From Agromyces hippuratus (GTDB taxonomy: Bacteria > Actinomycetota > Actinomycetes > Actinomycetales > Microbacteriaceae), in the NCBI RefSeq assembly GCF_013410355.1, contig NZ_JACCFI010000001.1:3840135-3904134 (forward strand): a stretch of 64,000 nucleotides of DNA, in the 5' to 3' direction. How positions within the stretch are numbered: the stretch's first letter is position 1; each line of letters begins with the position of its first letter. Below, piece after piece: positions 9,822 through 19,369 of this stretch. Under the pieces are notes generated by a model. That model searched no databases, had not been told where the DNA came from, and was given only the letters and a program-made list of their open reading frames with translations. The translations under genes were made by a program, and so were the position numbers.

Positions 9822-12398
9822 TCAGCTCGCGGGGGTCAGCGTGAGCGTGTCCTGCGCGTCGGCCTCGACGGCCTCGCGGGTGAACGCCCAGTCGCGCAGC
9901 TCGCCGTGCTGCCAGAGTGGCGCCTGGTCGGCGTAGTTCTCGTGGAAGGCGTGGCCAGACGCGCCCGTGAGGTTGATCCAGCGCGACGCGTCGCGGTCGG
10001 CCAGGTCGACCACCATGCGCATCGACGGCACCCAGTCGACGCCGTACCCGACGCTCGCGTCCCAGCCGATCGCGTTCACGACCGCCGAGCCGCCGCCGAG
10101 CTCGAAGGGCCCCCGGTTGAAGAGCCATTCGATCGGGGCGATGCCAGACTCGCCGAAGCTCTGGTTCGTGAGCGTCAGCGTGTGCAGGCGGCCCCAGCGC
10201 CAGGAGTCGGGGTTCGACCCCATGCGACTCGTCGACTCGGCCCAGGCGGCGCCGAGTGCATGCGCGATCATCGCGTCGCGGCCGGCGACGCCGAGCTCGT
10301 CGTTCGTCCACCACGAGGACTCGGGTTCGCCGAGCAGGGTGCCGACGACGTTGAACCAGCGGTCGCCGCCCTGCGGCTGCGCCGACTCGGGCAGTCCGGA
10401 GAACATATCGTCGAGCAGGGTGCGCCAGAACACGGCGAAGTAGGCGGCCTGCGCGCTCTCGACGTCGGCGCTGCCGTCCCAGCCGCGGAGGAGGTCGGCC
10501 CCGCGTCCGGCGTCGCCGATGAGATCGAGCGACGCGATGACCGGGAGGAAGGCGTCGGCGTTCGCGTCGCCGGTGTCGAGTTGGATCTCGGCGAGCGAAT
10601 CGACCGTGAACGGCTCGCCGGTGTCGATGCGTTCGCGGATCAGGCGCTCGATGCCGGCGGCGCGATAGCCGTAGTCCCAGTCCTTCGTGAGCATCGGGCC
10701 GTCGGGTCCGGCGGCGGCGTTGTTGGCCGTGACGAGGTATCCGGCGGCAGGGTTCAGCACCGAGGGCAGCTCGTCGAAGGGGATCGTGCCCGACCAGCCG
10801 TTGTCGCTCGTCCATCCGGGCATGGGCACGGTACCGTCGCCGCTCTTGCGCACGGGGATGCGGCCCGGTGCCTGGTAGCCGATGTTGCCCGCGGTATCGG
10901 CGTAGATGAGGTTCTGCGCGGGAACGTCGAAGAGCGCCGCAGCGGCGCGGAAGCCCTCCCAGTCCTGCGCCCGGTCGAGGGCGAAGATCGCCCCGGCCGT
11001 CGTGCCGGGCGTCAGGGCGGTCCACTGCAGCGACACCGCGTACTCGCCTCCGGGCTGGCCGGAGGCGGCGGGGTACTCGGCCGCGACGTCCGCGAAGTCG
11101 TCGCCGATGTCGGTCACGATCGGACCGCGAGCCGTCGATCGCACGGTGATCGTGACGGGATCGCCACCGGCGACCTCGATCGTCTCCTCGCGGAGCGTCA
11201 GGGGCATGAGCGTGCCGTCGAGCTCGTAGGAGTCGCCGTCGATGCGCTCGAGGTACAGATCGGCCACGTCGGGCCCGAGATTGGTGAAGCCCCATGCGAC
11301 GGCGGCGTTCTGCCCGATGACGATGCCGGGCAGGCCCGAGAACGAGTAGCCGGCGACGTCGAAGCCGCAGGTCTCGGTGATCTCGACGCAGTGCAGGCCC
11401 ATCTGGGTCCAGATGGAGGGCATCGCCGGGCCGAGGTGCGGGTCGTTCGCGAGCAGCGGCAGTCCCGACTCGGTCAGCGCACCGCCCACCACCCAGGAGT
11501 TCGAGCCGATGTCGCCGCCCTCGGGGCCGAGTAGTTCGGGCACGCCGTCGATCGCCGCCCGCAGCGTGGCGAGGGCGGCGACGTAGTCGGGCGCGGATGC
11601 CGCGGCGGCATCCGTCTCGATCGTGTCGGCTTCACCCGGAAGCGGGACCGTCGACAGCGCCGCGGTGGCCGCCGCGGGCTGTCCGCCCACGATCGTGGGC
11701 ATGGTCTCCCAGGGGAAGTCGGGGTGGAGGCGCGCGACCTCTTCGGGCGGAAGCACGGTCGAGAGCATGGCGCGGTCGATCTCGTCGCCGAGGTTCGAGC
11801 GCAGGTCCCAGGCCATCGCCTTCAGCCACGCGATCGAGTCGACTCCCGACCAGGGTTCGGGGGAGTAGCCGGGATTCTGCAGCCCGAGCACGGCGTACTC
11901 GAGCGAGAGGTCGGCGCCGCCGCGCTGGTCGAGGTAGGCATTCACGCCCTCGGCGTAGGCGTCGTAGTACGCCTTCGAGACCTCGCCGAGCGCGTCGTAC
12001 TCCTGTTGGGCGATGCCCCGCCAGTCGAGCGTGCGGATGAACGTGTCGGTGCCGATCTGGGACTCGCCGAACATCTCGGCGAGCCGGCCGGCGGTGACGT
12101 GCCGACGGAAGTCCATCTCCCAGAAGCGGTCCTGCGCATGCACGTATCCCTGCGCGAAGAACAGGTCGTGATCGGTCTCGGCGTAGAGCTGCGGAATGCC
12201 GGCGTCGTCGCGGATGACGGTCACCTCTGCGCCGAGTCCGGGAACGTCGATCGCACCGTTCGTCGTCGGGAAGGAGCGCTGCGCGGTCCACCAGCCGATC
12301 CCGGCCGCGACGACGGCCAGCACGAGCACGGTGATGAGCAGGCCGATGACGAATCTCATCGCCCGATGCCGGCCTGTTCGCGGTGCGTCGGTACCCAC
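9822..12398 (-). CDS. Penicillin acylase family protein (Ntn hydrolase, membrane-anchored or secreted)
   Basis: The 858-residue protein belongs to the penicillin G acylase/acyl-homoserine-lactone acylase group, which is made as a precursor and self-cleaves into two chains. An N-terminal segment (RFVIGLLITVLVLAVVAAGIGWW, from residue 15) acts as signal or anchor. The alpha part contains the usual DAGIPQLYAET and FAQGYVHAQDRFW motifs. The nucleophile is Ser299 in DIGSNSWVVGG, the expected Gly-Ser cleavage point. The GTG start follows AAGGAG at ideal spacing; a -10-like TACAGT (12461-12456, minus strand) lies about 60 nt upstream. Substrates range from penicillin G to cyclic lipopeptides and quorum-sensing lactones, so the real substrate is unknown. 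It is probably not a resistance gene. Confidence 0.92.
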   Translation of the reverse strand: MGTDAPRTGRHRAMRFVIGLLITVLVLAVVAAGIGWWTAQRSFPTTNGAIDVPGLGAEVTVIRDDAGIPQLYAETDHDLFFAQGYVHAQDRFWEMDFRRHVTAGRLAEMFGESQIGTDTFIRTLDWRGIAQQEYDALGEVSKAYYDAYAEGVNAYLDQRGGADLSLEYAVLGLQNPGYSPEPWSGVDSIAWLKAMAWDLRSNLGDEIDRAMLSTVLPPEEVARLHPDFPWETMPTIVGGQPAAATAALSTVPLPGEADTIETDAAAASAPDYVAALATLRAAIDGVPELLGPEGGDIGSNSWVVGGALTESGLPLLANDPHLGPAMPSIWTQMGLHCVEITETCGFDVAGYSFSGLPGIVIGQNAAVAWGFTNLGPDVADLYLERIDGDSYELDGTLMPLTLREETIEVAGGDPVTITVRSTARGPIVTDIGDDFADVAAEYPAASGQPGGEYAVSLQWTALTPGTTAGAIFALDRAQDWEGFRAAAALFDVPAQNLIYADTAGNIGYQAPGRIPVRKSGDGTVPMPGWTSDNGWSGTIPFDELPSVLNPAAGYLVTANNAAAGPDGPMLTKDWDYGYRAAGIERLIRERIDTGEPFTVDSLAEIQLDTGDANADAFLPVIASLDLIGDAGRGADLLRGWDGSADVESAQAAYFAVFWRTLLDDMFSGLPESAQPQGGDRWFNVVGTLLGEPESSWWTNDELGVAGRDAMIAHALGAAWAESTSRMGSNPDSWRWGRLHTLTLTNQSFGESGIAPIEWLFNRGPFELGGGSAVVNAIGWDASVGYGVDWVPSMRMVVDLADRDASRWINLTGASGHAFHENYADQAPLWQHGELRDWAFTREAVEADAQDTLTLTPAS

Positions 12399-12510
12399 GC
12401 CACTCCTTCGTGCTGCGCAAGACGAGGGGCCGCCCCATGGCGGCCCGAGTCACCAACTGTAGCCGAGAGTCCTCGGGTTGCGGCGGGTCGTTGCAGGGCT
12501 GTGATGTGGG

Positions 12511-12529
12511 CCGAACCGCTGGGGTTCGG
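12511..12529 (-). terminator. Possible weak terminator after dapD
   Basis: A 7-bp inverted repeat (CCGAACC / GGTTCGG) with a 5-nt loop lies about 65 bp past the dapD stop on the minus strand. There is no U-tract. Apart from this and the acylase promoter, I see nothing else in the 193-bp gap. Confidence 0.35.
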
Positions 12530-12591
12530 GGGAGCTTCGCGGGCTGCGGCGCGCCCGACGACGGAGCACGCGCCTCGGAACCCGACTGTCC

Positions 12592-13545
12592 CTACGCGTG
12601 CAGCGCGGCGTTCAGCTGCACACCCTCGCCGGAGCGGGAGAGCGCTTCGACCTGGCCGTTCAGCGAGTTGCGGCGGAAGAGCAGGTTCGGCACGCCCGAG
12701 AGCACGACGGCCTTGACGGTGTTCGGCCGTTCGCCGGGGCCACCATGCAGCACGACCTTCGTGCCCGCGGTGACGTAGAGGCCGGCTTCGACGACGCTGT
12801 CGTCGCCGATCGAGATGCCGATGCCCGAGTTCGCGCCGAGGAGGGCCCGCTCGCCGATGACGACGCGCTGCGTGCCGCCGCCTGAGAGGGTGCCCATGAT
12901 GGATGCCCCGCCGCCGATGTCGGAGCCGTCGCCGACGACGACGCCCTGCGAGATGCGGCCCTCGACCATCGAGGCGCCGAGCGTGCCGGCGTTGAAGTTC
13001 ACGAAGCCCTCGTGCATGACGGTCGTGCCCGGTGCGAGGTGCGCGCCGAGGCGCACGCGCGCGGCGTCGGCGATGCGCACTCGCTCGGGGGTCACGTAGT
13101 CGAGCAGGCGCGGGAACTTGTCGACGCTGACGGCGTGGATGCCGGCGCGCTGCAGGGCGGGCCGCAAGCGGTCGAAGTCGGTCGGATGCACCGGGCCCGC
13201 GTTGGTCCAGACCACGGCGGGAAGGTGGGCGAAGATGCCGTCGAGGTTCACGGTGTTCGGCGCCGCGAGCAGGTGGGAGAGCACGTGCAGGCGCAGGTAC
13301 GCGTCGCTCGTGCCCACGGGTGCAGCGTCGAGGTCGATCGTCAGTTCGACGACGTCGACGCGCACGTTGCGGCGAGCATCGTCACCCGCGAGCGCCGCGT
13401 GCTCTGCTGCGAGCGGGGATGCCTCGGCCCCGAGCCTCGGCGCTGGGAACCAGGCGTCGAGCACCGTGCCGTCGCCGGCGATCGTCGTGAGTCCGGTGGC
13501 GGAGGCCGTGCGGGGAGGAGTGATGGCGTCGTTGTTCGCGGGCAT
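12592..13545 (-). CDS. dapD: 2,3,4,5-tetrahydropyridine-2,6-dicarboxylate N-succinyltransferase DapD
   Basis: DapD succinylates tetrahydrodipicolinate using succinyl-CoA in the diaminopimelate pathway. The 317-residue protein has the actinobacterial DapD form: an N-terminal domain of about 150 residues, then a left-handed beta-helix of hexapeptide repeats ([50 protein letters not shown]). The motif GGGASIMG is characteristic. On the minus strand, TACCCT (13557-13552) ends 6 nt before the ATG, predicting a leaderless message. In other actinobacteria dapE usually lies close by in the opposite direction; here about 8 kb of other genes intervene. Confidence 0.96.
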   Translation of the reverse strand: MPANNDAITPPRTASATGLTTIAGDGTVLDAWFPAPRLGAEASPLAAEHAALAGDDARRNVRVDVVELTIDLDAAPVGTSDAYLRLHVLSHLLAAPNTVNLDGIFAHLPAVVWTNAGPVHPTDFDRLRPALQRAGIHAVSVDKFPRLLDYVTPERVRIADAARVRLGAHLAPGTTVMHEGFVNFNAGTLGASMVEGRISQGVVVGDGSDIGGGASIMGTLSGGGTQRVVIGERALLGANSGIGISIGDDSVVEAGLYVTAGTKVVLHGGPGERPNTVKAVVLSGVPNLLFRRNSLNGQVEALSRSGEGVQLNAALHA

Positions 13546-13621
13546 GCCTCAAGGGTAGCGAGGGGCACCGCGCGCATGACGTGGAGCGTCGGGTCGCTCG
13601 CGTCGATGAGTGATGGAGAAG

Positions 13622-13648
13622 TTCACCCGCACGCCCGATGGGTATGCT
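13622..13648 (+). promoter_or_regulatory. Predicted promoter of the GH92 gene
   Basis: TTCACC (13622-13627) and TATGCT (13643-13648) are 15 bp apart and 12 nt before the ATG at 13661. No Shine-Dalgarno precedes that ATG, so the message probably has a leader of only a few bases. Confidence 0.5.
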
Positions 13649-13660
13649 ACAGTCCACCGC

Positions 13661-16600
13661 ATGACAGCGCTGCCATATCCGGATCCGGCCACGGCGAACA
13701 CCGGCACGTCGATCCGCGCCCCCCGTCCACGACTCGTCGCCCTGACCGTCGCGCTTGCGCTGCTGTCGTCGGTCGTCGTGCCCCTGGCGGGGCCGGCGAA
13801 CGCGGCGCATGCCGCAACCGACCCGACGGACTACACCCAGTACGTCAACCCCTTCATCGGCACCGAGGGCGATCACGGGCAGGACGGCCCCGGGGCCTTC
13901 GCGCCATACGGGCTGGCGACCGTCACCCCGACGACGACGCCCGGCAACCACGTGGGCTACGAGTACACGGCGGACACGCTCCGGGGCTTCACGAACATCG
14001 CCCTCGATGGGGTCGGCGGCGGAGGCGGCGCCGGCGACGTGCTCGTCGTACCCACCTACCAGAACTACACGTCCCGACCGTCGACCAGCAGCTATGACAA
14101 GGCGATCCGCACGAGCGACGACGTCAAGGACGAATCGGCCACGGCGGGCTACTACCGGGTCGGCCTCGACGAGTCGGGCAAGGACATCGACGCCCAGGTG
14201 ACCGCCGCCACTCGCACGGGCGTTCACGACTACGCCTTCGATGCCGGTGGACACGCGGCCCTCGTGGTCGACCTCAAGCACACCGGCAACGGTCGCAAGG
14301 CCACCGACCTCGTGATCGGCACGAGCGCGGACGGCAACACGACGATCGCGGGATCCTTCACCGGATTCTTCTACAACTCGTCGTACAAGTTGTTCTACTA
14401 CGCGGAGACCACGGTTCCGACATCCTCCGTCCAGACGTGGGGGAGCGGCGGGCTCAGCTCCACCGCGACCAAGCAGGACGGCACGGACATCGGGGCGGTG
14501 CTCAACTTCGACGCCGCCGCCGGCGAGCACGTGGGTCTCAGGATCACGCTCTCCCCGGTGAGCGCCGAGCAGGCGGAACGCGACGCGGCCGTCGAGGTCG
14601 GCGGGAAGACGTTCGACGACATTCGTGCCGCGACGAAGCACGAGTGGAACGATCGCCTCGGCAAGGTCGAGGTCGATGCCACCGAGACGAACGACCCCAC
14701 CGGTGACCTGAAGGCCCAGTTCTACACGCACCTCTACCGGCTCGCCAACACCCCGATGAACGCGACCTCGACGGATGGGACGTATCGGGGAGCCGACGGC
14801 GCCATCTACGAGGCGACGGGGTACACGCACTACGACTCGTGGTCGCTGTGGGACGACTTCCACAAGTACGCGGCCGTGGCTTCGGTCTTCCCCGACGTCT
14901 ATCGGGACGTCGTGCAGTCGCTCGTCGATCTCTACGCCAGCGTCGCGGAGAGCGGAAAGGGCTCGGTCGGCGGCCTGGTGCAGTCCGTGCCGACGGTGCG
15001 ATGGGAGCGTGCACCGGTCGTCGTGGCGGATGCGATCTCGAAGGGCGTCGAACTGCAGGGACTCGAACAGGCCTACCCGGCGCTCGTCGCACAGACGGGA
15101 GGCTCGGCGAGCCTGACGAACCTCAACTCCGTCAGCGGCGGCCTCCTCGGCTACTCCTACGACGCGTATGGCCTGTCGGTGATCGCCGACGCGATCGGCG
15201 AGACCGCCGACGCCGAGCACTACCGCGTCGAGGGCGCGCGCTGGGCGAAGGCATTCGATGAGAACGCCCTGAAGAAGGACGCGAACGCGACCGCGGCGAC
15301 CGGTGTCGCCGCGGGTGTCGACGAAGTCGGCCTCCTCATGCCGCGCTCGAGCAACGACGATTCGGCGGACTTCACGGTGAAGAACGCGGAGAGCTGGAGC
15401 AGTGGCCTCTACCAGGGCACGTTCTGGCAGTACAACTGGTACGACGCCCAGGACCTCGGCGGCATGGTCGATCTCATGGGCGGCAAGGAGGACGCTGCGA
15501 AGGCCGTGAACTACTTCTTCGGCAACCAGGCGCCCGACGACTGCTCTCGCAATCTCCACCTCTTCGCCAACGAGATCTCGGTTCACGCCCCGTTCCTCTT
15601 CAACTACGTCGGAGAGCCCGCGAACACGCAGGACTGGACGTACCGTGCGGTCACGGAACCGGTGTGCGTCCGGTACACCGCCGACGGCAGTGGCACGACA
15701 CCGTCGAAGCGCATGGTGTTCCAGAACGAGCCCAAGGGTCTGCTCCAGACGATGGACAACGATGCGGGAACCATGTCGGGGTACTTCGTGTCGAGCTCGA
15801 TCGGGCTGTACCCCGTGATGGCGGGCGGCGACTCCTTCCAGATCACGACGCCGATCTTCGACCGCACGACGATCAACTACCCCGGCGGCAAGGACTTCGT
15901 CGTCGAGGCGCCCGGCGTCAGCACGACGAACCACTTCATCCAGAGCGCGACGCTCAACGGCCAGCCGCTGGACCGCACCTGGCTCACCGCCGCGGAGATG
16001 AATGCGGGCGGCGTCCTGCACTTCACGATGGGTTCGAACCCGTCGTCGTGGGGAGCCGACGGCGTCGCCGCGGACTCGCTCAACGACCACGTCGACAGTG
16101 CGCTGTACCACCCGGACGACGCAGTCTCCACGACATCGCAGGTCTTCGAGGAGTCCGGCGCGAACGACGGTTCGATCGACGACGCCATCTCCGTGAAGGT
16201 GAGCGGGGCGACGTTCGCCGGCGAGATCGGTTCGGACCTGTCTTCCCAGGTCGACGTCACCGGCGTTCCGACGGGTCTGACCCTCGTGGCGACGAAATCC
16301 GGTGAGGACTCGGTCGACCTGACCTTGGCGGGCACGGCTGCTCGCCACCTCGTCGACGATTCGACCGACGCACTCGCGGTCACCTTCGAGCCCGCCGCCT
16401 TCTCGGGCACGGTGCCCAGCGCCGACGAGCGTGCACTCGCGCTCAAGGTCCGCTACGCCGGACACCGTCTCGCACCGAGTACGACGACACTCGCGGCCGA
16501 CGCGAAGGGCGACGTGCGGAGCACGATCGACATCACCCTCAGCGGTGGCGCGACGTTCGCCGGCAAGAACCGTCCGGCACTCTCGAACGGTGAGATCACG

Positions 16601-18334
16601 TTCCCCGGTCTCGACCGGGGCGTCACGGCCGCCGTCAGGCGGATGAGCGACACCACGGCCCAGATCACGTTCAAGGGCAAGCTGGAGAGCCCGACGAGCA
16701 CGCAGTTCACCCTGCTGCTCGCCGACTCCGCACTCGAAGGCGCGACGGCTGCCCAGGTGACCGGTGCCGGAACGACGGCGCTCGTGCCGTTCACGTTGTC
16801 GCCGTCCTCGAGCACTCGCGCCGAGTTGCAGACGCTGTTCGACGACGCGCGCCTCGTGACGGCCGACGGGTATTCCGCAGCGACGTTCGCGAAGCTCGAG
16901 GCGGCGGTTGCGAAGGCGAAGTCGGCCCTGGACGACGAGAACTCGTCGGAGCGCACGCTTTCCACTGCCGCTGCCCTCATCAGGGTCGCGGCCGATGGTC
17001 TCGCGATCGCCGGCGACAGTTACCGCGTACTGCAGGCCGAGAGCTACGATCAGTGGTCCGGTGGTTCGCTCAAGACCGAGAGCGGCGGCAGCGGAACCAC
17101 GGTGGGCGGGATCTCGCCCGGGGCATGGCTCGCGTTCCGCGGTCTCGACTTCTCCGCGTCGCCGCTCAAGTCGCTCGTCGTGAACTACTCGCACAATCCG
17201 GGCACGGCGTCGGCGAGCTCCGCGGTCGAGATCCGCACCGGCTCGGCGACCGGTGCGCTGGTGGCCAAGATCCCGCTGCCCACCACGAACGGCTGGGCGA
17301 ACTACACGGCGCTCACGCGCGAGCTCACGGCGGACGAGATCGCGAAGCTCGCCGGCGTCAACGACGTGTACTTCGTGTTCACCGGCGCACTCGCCGCGGG
17401 CCAGAGCTGGGTCGCGAACGTCGACTCGCTCCGGTTCACGTCTGCGGCGGAGGCCGCGGCAACGTCGAAGACGGTTCAGTTCGAGTCGATCCGCACGGGC
17501 TACGGCATGTTGAACGCCGCCGGCACGGGGCTCACCGAGGGCACGGACTTCTCAGGTGCCGACCTCAAGACCGAAGCCGGATCGGTGGGCGGCCAGCTCG
17601 CCGGTACGAAGAACGGCGCCTGGATCCGGTACGGCGATGTCGATCTCGGCGATCGCAGCGCGCACACGCTCAGCGTGCGCTATGACGCGCCGACGACCAA
17701 GGTGGCCGACGGTCGCCTCGCCGTTTACGTGGACGAGATGTCCGGCGACCCGTTCGTCACCGTCCCGCTCAAGCCCACGGGCTCGAGCTGGGGCACCTAC
17801 GGCACGGCGACGGTCACGCTCCCGTCCGGGCTCACCGGCGAGAACACGCTCTACTTCGCGCTGCAGAGCACGCCGACGGCCACCCAGCCCTATGTCGGCA
17901 ACCTCGACTGGTTCTCGCTCGAGTACGTCGTCGACAAGACGGCGTTGCAGACGGCGATCACGAAGTACTCGGCGCTTCCCGCTGACGCGGGCCTGTACCT
18001 CGTGACCGACTTCGCGGTCTTCACGCGGGCGCTCGACGCGGCGCAGAGCGTCGACGCCGACCCCGCCGCCACCACCGGCGGAGTCGCGGAGGCGTTGCGC
18101 GTGCTGAACTCCGCCGCCGGCCACCTGCAGTGGAAGGTGATCAAGCAGGTCGCCGACTGGAATGCGAAGGCCGAGGCCGTCCAGGCGGACGACGTCACTG
18201 CGGTGTCGTATCGCAAGCTCCAGAATGCGATCGCCGCGGCCGACGCGCTCGATGCGACGAGCACCCACGACGAGTACACGGCGGCGCTGGCGCGTCTCGT
18301 CTGGGCGTACGAACGCCTGGTCGACGCGAAGTGA
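13661..18334 (+). CDS. Secreted multidomain GH92 alpha-mannosidase with CBM6-like and FIVAR modules
   Basis: GH92 enzymes are calcium-dependent exo-alpha-mannosidases (alpha-1,2/1,3/1,6) that trim mannans and N-glycans. The 1557-residue protein starts with a signal peptide (hydrophobic core near residues 25-45, AxA-like cleavage near 49-52). The GH92 N-domain and catalytic barrel run to about 790, with NPFIGTEGDHGQ, catalytic-acid region FANEISVH (Glu638) and the MDNDAGTMSGYF motif (Asp699, Asp701). Then come two beta-sandwich repeats (~815-1047), a FIVAR helical module (~1049-1117), two CBM6-like carbohydrate-binding modules (~1121-1260 and ~1270-1424) and a C-terminal FIVAR-like region. There is no LPxTG or membrane anchor, so it is probably released or held by sugar binding. 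An in-frame ATG at 13613 would add 16 residues but does not fit the promoter. A ROK kinase and a LacI regulator follow. Confidence 0.93.
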   Translation: MTALPYPDPATANTGTSIRAPRPRLVALTVALALLSSVVVPLAGPANAAHAATDPTDYTQYVNPFIGTEGDHGQDGPGAFAPYGLATVTPTTTPGNHVGYEYTADTLRGFTNIALDGVGGGGGAGDVLVVPTYQNYTSRPSTSSYDKAIRTSDDVKDESATAGYYRVGLDESGKDIDAQVTAATRTGVHDYAFDAGGHAALVVDLKHTGNGRKATDLVIGTSADGNTTIAGSFTGFFYNSSYKLFYYAETTVPTSSVQTWGSGGLSSTATKQDGTDIGAVLNFDAAAGEHVGLRITLSPVSAEQAERDAAVEVGGKTFDDIRAATKHEWNDRLGKVEVDATETNDPTGDLKAQFYTHLYRLANTPMNATSTDGTYRGADGAIYEATGYTHYDSWSLWDDFHKYAAVASVFPDVYRDVVQSLVDLYASVAESGKGSVGGLVQSVPTVRWERAPVVVADAISKGVELQGLEQAYPALVAQTGGSASLTNLNSVSGGLLGYSYDAYGLSVIADAIGETADAEHYRVEGARWAKAFDENALKKDANATAATGVAAGVDEVGLLMPRSSNDDSADFTVKNAESWSSGLYQGTFWQYNWYDAQDLGGMVDLMGGKEDAAKAVNYFFGNQAPDDCSRNLHLFANEISVHAPFLFNYVGEPANTQDWTYRAVTEPVCVRYTADGSGTTPSKRMVFQNEPKGLLQTMDNDAGTMSGYFVSSSIGLYPVMAGGDSFQITTPIFDRTTINYPGGKDFVVEAPGVSTTNHFIQSATLNGQPLDRTWLTAAEMNAGGVLHFTMGSNPSSWGADGVAADSLNDHVDSALYHPDDAVSTTSQVFEESGANDGSIDDAISVKVSGATFAGEIGSDLSSQVDVTGVPTGLTLVATKSGEDSVDLTLAGTAARHLVDDSTDALAVTFEPAAFSGTVPSADERALALKVRYAGHRLAPSTTTLAADAKGDVRSTIDITLSGGATFAGKNRPALSNGEITFPGLDRGVTAAVRRMSDTTAQITFKGKLESPTSTQFTLLLADSALEGATAAQVTGAGTTALVPFTLSPSSSTRAELQTLFDDARLVTADGYSAATFAKLEAAVAKAKSALDDENSSERTLSTAAALIRVAADGLAIAGDSYRVLQAESYDQWSGGSLKTESGGSGTTVGGISPGAWLAFRGLDFSASPLKSLVVNYSHNPGTASASSAVEIRTGSATGALVAKIPLPTTNGWANYTALTRELTADEIAKLAGVNDVYFVFTGALAAGQSWVANVDSLRFTSAAEAAATSKTVQFESIRTGYGMLNAAGTGLTEGTDFSGADLKTEAGSVGGQLAGTKNGAWIRYGDVDLGDRSAHTLSVRYDAPTTKVADGRLAVYVDEMSGDPFVTVPLKPTGSSWGTYGTATVTLPSGLTGENTLYFALQSTPTATQPYVGNLDWFSLEYVVDKTALQTAITKYSALPADAGLYLVTDFAVFTRALDAAQSVDADPAATTGGVAEALRVLNSAAGHLQWKVIKQVADWNAKAEAVQADDVTAVSYRKLQNAIAAADALDATSTHDEYTAALARLVWAYERLVDAK

Positions 18335-18374
18335 CCGTTCGGCGGGTCGGCTCACGCGCCGACCCGCCGAACGG
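18335..18374 (+). terminator. Strong hairpin terminator after the GH92 gene
   Basis: A perfect 17-bp stem (CCGTTCGGCGGGTCGGC / GCCGACCCGCCGAACGG) with a 6-nt loop begins directly after the TGA. It has no T-run, but its position and stability make it the likely end of the mannosidase message. Confidence 0.75.
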
Positions 18375-18384
18375 CCCTCGTACC

Positions 18385-18412
18385 GGAACCGGTCGCACCG
18401 TCGACCGGTTCC
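18385..18412 (+). promoter_or_regulatory. Inverted repeat upstream of the ROK kinase gene: candidate operator
   Basis: GGAACCGGTCG and CGACCGGTTCC form a perfect 11-bp inverted repeat spaced by 6 nt. It lies 58 bp before the kinase start and just after the GH92 terminator. A CATGCT hexamer (18415-18420) follows. It could be a binding site for the nearby LacI-family regulator or simply a second hairpin; no second copy was found upstream of GH92 or lacI. Confidence 0.4.
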
Positions 18413-18469
18413 ATCATGCTGCGGCACGGCAGCTCGCCGATTCACCGGCGACCAGACTGAAAGGGCACC

Positions 18470-19369
18470 GTGACACGAAACCGGATACCGACGATCGAAC
18501 TCGGCGGGACCCACGTTGCAGTGGCCGTCATCGACACCAGCGCCCGCGCCATCGTCGACGGCACGTATCGGACCCGACCACTGAATTCGGGCGGCGACGC
18601 CGATGACATCCTCGAGGGCATCACCGCTGCGGCTCGCGCACTCGGCACCGACCACGGCCGGCAGTGGGCGGTTGCGGTTCCGGGCCCCTTCGACTTCGTC
18701 GAGGGCATCGCGCAGTACTCCGATGTGGGCAAGTTCGACGCGCTCTACGGGATCGATCTCCGCGCGCGACTCGCCGCTGCCCTCGCTGCGAACGCGGTCT
18801 CGTTCACCTTCGTCAACGACGCCGACGCGTTCGCCCTCGGTGAGCACGCAGCAGGCGCGGCGCGCGGCCTGTCGAGGTTCTGCTGCGTCACACTCGGCAC
18901 CGGCGTCGGCTCCGGGTGGGTGGTCGACGGCGAGCGCACCGATGGCGCCGCGCCGGGCGGTGAGTTGCACCTGCTCGAGTTCGAAGGGCAGCGCATCGAG
19001 GCGCGGATGTCGCGTCGAGCGATCCGGGCAGCGTATGCGCGGCGGACGCGGCTCGCGGCGGCGGTGCCCGATGTCCGGGAGATCGCCGACCTCGCTCGCA
19101 GCGGCGACCCGGTCGCGCGCGAGGTGTTGGAGGACGCGTTCTCGTATCTCGGCCGAGCGCTCGCCGACCCGCTTTCCCGGTTCGAAGCGGAGGCGCTCAT
19201 CGTCGGCGGGACCATCGCCCGCTCGTGGGACCTCCTCGAACCACCCCTCTCCGCCGGGCTCGGTCGACCCGGCCTCCCGGTCATCCGGGCCGAGCTCTCC
19301 CACGAAGCACCGATGATCGGTGCCGCCTGCGCTGCCGAAGGGGCGCTACTCGATTCGCAGGTCTTCTGA
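18470..19369 (+). CDS. ROK-family sugar kinase
   Basis: The 299-residue protein has the actin-like ATPase fold of ROK kinases, which phosphorylate glucose, mannose, fructose or N-acetylhexosamines in the cytoplasm. Visible motifs are the phosphate loop IELGGTH at the N-terminus, PGPFDF, catalytic-Asp region FVNDADAFALGEH, and the second phosphate loop TLGTGVGSGWVVDGE. The Cys-rich zinc motif of many ROK proteins (CxCGxxGC) is absent. Instead there is GGELHLLEFEGQRIE, a pattern closer to polyphosphate glucokinase-type members. No helix-turn-helix is present, so it is a kinase rather than a regulator. The GTG start follows AAAGGG. Context suggests it handles mannose released by the GH92 enzyme, though no sugar transporter is nearby. 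Its 3' end overlaps the convergent lacI gene by 24 bp. Confidence 0.85.
   Translation: MTRNRIPTIELGGTHVAVAVIDTSARAIVDGTYRTRPLNSGGDADDILEGITAAARALGTDHGRQWAVAVPGPFDFVEGIAQYSDVGKFDALYGIDLRARLAAALAANAVSFTFVNDADAFALGEHAAGAARGLSRFCCVTLGTGVGSGWVVDGERTDGAAPGGELHLLEFEGQRIEARMSRRAIRAAYARRTRLAAAVPDVREIADLARSGDPVAREVLEDAFSYLGRALADPLSRFEAEALIVGGTIARSWDLLEPPLSAGLGRPGLPVIRAELSHEAPMIGAACAAEGALLDSQVF

Noticed and set aside
9822..12398. A beta-lactam resistance or antibiotic-degradation gene
   Set aside because: Penicillin acylase family members act on many amides. No resistance or biosynthesis context is seen, so only the family name is justified.
13382..17194. A 1270-codon open frame on the minus strand opposite the GH92 gene
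   Set aside because: Its composition is Arg/Val/Asp-rich antisense translation with no domain. It is a by-product of high GC in the real gene, as are the other long antisense frames (for example 1877-3445, 47602-50253, 51168-53369 and 61165-63585).
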